Below the pieces are notes generated by a model that saw nothing but the letters and a program-made list of their open reading frames with translations, ran no database searches and had not been told where the DNA came from. Position numbers and translations under genes: made by a program. This document shows, in pieces, positions 15,951 to 16,870 of a stretch of 16,870 nt of DNA. The stretch is from assembly GCA_002362735.1 (NCBI GenBank), contig DEUU01000323.1:1-16870 (forward strand). The letters run 5' to 3'. Position 1 is the first letter of the stretch, and each line of letters begins with the position of its first letter. The stretch is from Dehalococcoidia bacterium UBA3254. GTDB taxonomy: Bacteria; Chloroflexota; Dehalococcoidia; Dehalococcoidales; UBA3254.

Positions 15951-16355
15951 TTAATGACTGGGCTGGACCAGCTCAATCATAACGTCTTTAGTTGTTGTGG
16001 CATCCATAAATGCCACTTGCCCGGCTACACCTCTTCTGGGTTCCTGATCTACCATTTTGATCCCCAGGCGAGGCATTCTCTTTATTTCACCCTTGATATC
16101 ATCTACCTCAAGGGCAATATGATGAATTCCCTGACCATGCTTCTCAATAAATTCTTTGATATCACAGCCCGGTCCCGTTGCTGATAATAGCTCAATTTCT
16201 ACATCTTCACCGATTTTGAAAAGAGCCACCCGGGCTTCTTTTTCCGGAATATCTTTAGTGAACAGGGGTTTTGTTCCGAGGATACTTTCATACAATTTAA
16301 TACCTTCATCAAGGTTATCAACAGCTATGCCCATATGATGCAATTTTTTAATCAT
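15951..16355 (-). CDS. mce: Methylmalonyl-CoA epimerase
   Basis: This enzyme interconverts (R)- and (S)-methylmalonyl-CoA, linking propionyl-CoA carboxylation to the B12-dependent mutase and succinyl-CoA. The 134-residue protein is a vicinal-oxygen-chelate fold with two repeats. The first begins KKLHHMGIAVDNLDEGIKLY (metal ligand H7) and the second GIHHIALEVDDI (H79 the likely ligand), with E128 near the end in VMIELVQ; the length matches the family. The start ATG 16353-16355 is set by GGAGG five bases upstream. It is a single-gene unit with its own strong promoter and ends at the shared bidirectional terminator. No mutase or carboxylase gene is in view. Other VOC enzymes such as glyoxalase I are less likely given the motif spacing. 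Confidence 0.92.
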   Translation of the reverse strand: MIKKLHHMGIAVDNLDEGIKLYESILGTKPLFTKDIPEKEARVALFKIGEDVEIELLSATGPGCDIKEFIEKHGQGIHHIALEVDDIKGEIKRMPRLGIKMVDQEPRRGVAGQVAFMDATTTKDVMIELVQPSH

Positions 16356-16394
16356 CGGTCCTCCTATTTAAGAATTTCTAAATTAATAAAGCTA

Positions 16395-16423
16395 ATAATA
16401 GGTAATATTTACCTAAATGTCAA
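16395..16423 (-). promoter_or_regulatory. Near-consensus promoter of the epimerase gene
   Basis: On the minus strand, a perfect -35 TTGACA (16418-16423), a 17-base spacer and TATTAT (16395-16400) form the best promoter in the window. Transcription should start near 16388, giving a leader of about 33 bases with the GGAGG ribosome binding site. Confidence 0.8.
16399..16415. promoter_or_regulatory. 17-base palindrome inside the epimerase promoter, likely operator
   Basis: TAGGTAA-TAT-TTACCTA is a perfect inverted repeat with seven-base arms. It fills positions 3-17 of the promoter spacer and the first two bases of the -10 box. A dimeric repressor bound here would block RNA polymerase. I do not recognise the motif as the site of a named regulator. 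Confidence 0.6.
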
Positions 16424-16529
16424 TGATTCATCTGATGAAATCCAATCGTAGCTATATGAACATTCTCAAGATAGTCCTTCAGGGCGGGAACAAAAATAAA
16501 AGGACTACTCGAATTGTCTTTTTGGCTAA

Positions 16530-16558
16530 TTGTGACTTTCATTTTTTTATTGCATAGT
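16530..16558 (+). promoter_or_regulatory. Candidate promoter of the secreted-protein gene
   Basis: TTGTGA (16530-16535), 17 bases and CATAGT (16553-16558) each match the consensus at four of six positions. The start would be near 16565, about 44 bases before the GTG codon. Weak support from the sequence alone. Confidence 0.3.
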
Positions 16559-16608
16559 AATAAGTTGTAGTACTTTGATTTCAGATTCTACTGGATGGAG
16601 GGGGGAAG

Positions 16609-16870
16609 GTGAGAAAGCTACTGTTTTCTATAATCTCATTGCTGCTGTTATTTGCTTTGACTGTTTCAGGAATTAACTTGGTTACCGCAGCCGGAGCGAG
16701 TCTAACGAAATATGAATTCAATGTGGCTTCGGAGGGCAGTACCGGGGCAGAATATTATACGGCTCAAACGTTCACGCCCCAGAAGACTAATGAAGAAAAA
16801 AGTTTTAAATTAATGTTAAAGAACTCTGGTGAAGCTGCCGGTAACATTGTTGGCATCGTCCGTGCGGTAG
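16609..16870 (+). CDS. Secreted protein of unknown function, 3' truncated
   Basis: The frame is open from GTG at 16609 to the window end (87 codons) and is preceded by a purine-rich site, GGAGGGGGGAAG, at 16597-16608. The product starts MRKLLFSIISLLLLFALTVSG, a classical Sec signal: two basic residues, a hydrophobic core of about 15, then probable cleavage after the alanines of TAAGA (about residues 26-30). The mature part contains AEYYTAQTFTP followed by a predicted beta-rich stretch (KSFKLMLKNSGEAAGNIVGIVRAV). That resembles the 'AQTFTP...VSLLLKRVGxPGNVTVSIxA' pattern of some extracellular beta-sandwich domains, but this is only an impression from part of the protein. No function is assigned. 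Confidence 0.7.
   Translation, partial: MRKLLFSIISLLLLFALTVSGINLVTAAGASLTKYEFNVASEGSTGAEYYTAQTFTPQKTNEEKSFKLMLKNSGEAAGNIVGIVRAV

Noticed and set aside
1..16870. CRISPR array, tRNA, insertion sequence or phage element
   Set aside because: Reading both strands I saw no spaced direct repeats, cloverleaf-like tRNA with a CCA end, transposase or integrase motif, or terminal inverted repeats.

Overview
The window looks like a chromosomal stretch from an obligate anaerobe. The best guess is a Dehalococcoidia-like member of the Chloroflexota. This is inferred from the style of the Mfd, NusB, FabD and FabG proteins and from the mix of a tungsten-type aldehyde ferredoxin oxidoreductase, a molybdenum hydroxylase with an extra Fe-S motif, a cobalamin/radical SAM enzyme and a methylmalonyl-CoA epimerase. 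No rRNA marker is present, so the placement is tentative. Genes are tightly packed, most have clear GGAGG-type ribosome binding sites, and several gaps carry good sigma70-like promoters.

Layout. (1) Positions 3-1007 (+) are the C-terminal third of mfd, cut by the window edge. (2) 1097-2629 (+) is a B12-binding radical SAM protein with a DUF4070-type C-terminus. It runs head-on into acpP, and the two stop codons overlap within a shared TTAA. (3) 2626-6032 (-) is a ribosome/fatty-acid block in the order yceD, rpmF, fabD, fabG, nusB, acpP. A promoter lies just upstream of yceD and a second, extended -10 promoter lies just upstream of nusB. plsX and fabH, often found with these genes, are absent here, and nusB sits between fabG and acpP. 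(4) 6098-9700 (-) is one 1200-residue polypeptide holding two complete ABC exporter halves, one ATP site canonical and one degenerate. Its promoter would give a nearly leaderless mRNA. (5) 9749-13595 (-) is a three-gene molybdenum hydroxylase operon: 2Fe-2S subunit, molybdopterin subunit, then an FAD subunit carrying a four-cysteine insertion like that of 4-hydroxybenzoyl-CoA reductase. (6) Divergent from it, 13916-15841 (+), is an AOR-family tungsten enzyme with an unusual Pro/Gly-rich N-terminal tail. It ends at a strong bidirectional terminator. (7) 15951-16355 (-) is methylmalonyl-CoA epimerase, with a near-consensus promoter whose spacer is almost filled by a perfect palindrome, a likely repressor site. 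(8) 16609 to the end (+) is the start of a secreted protein of unknown function.

How the parts fit. yceD-rpmF-fabD-fabG-nusB-acpP is housekeeping: 50S assembly, rRNA antitermination and type II fatty acid synthesis. The molybdenum hydroxylase and the AOR share a divergent control region and are both cytoplasmic pterin-metal redox enzymes, so they may act in one degradative route or be induced together; their substrates cannot be read from the sequence. The epimerase points to propionyl-/methylmalonyl-CoA metabolism, but no mutase or carboxylase gene is visible here.

I found no CRISPR array, transposase, integrase, tRNA or rRNA, and no clearly new multi-gene system. The most unusual items are the fused asymmetric ABC exporter, the epimerase promoter-operator, and the paired Mo/W oxidoreductase locus.
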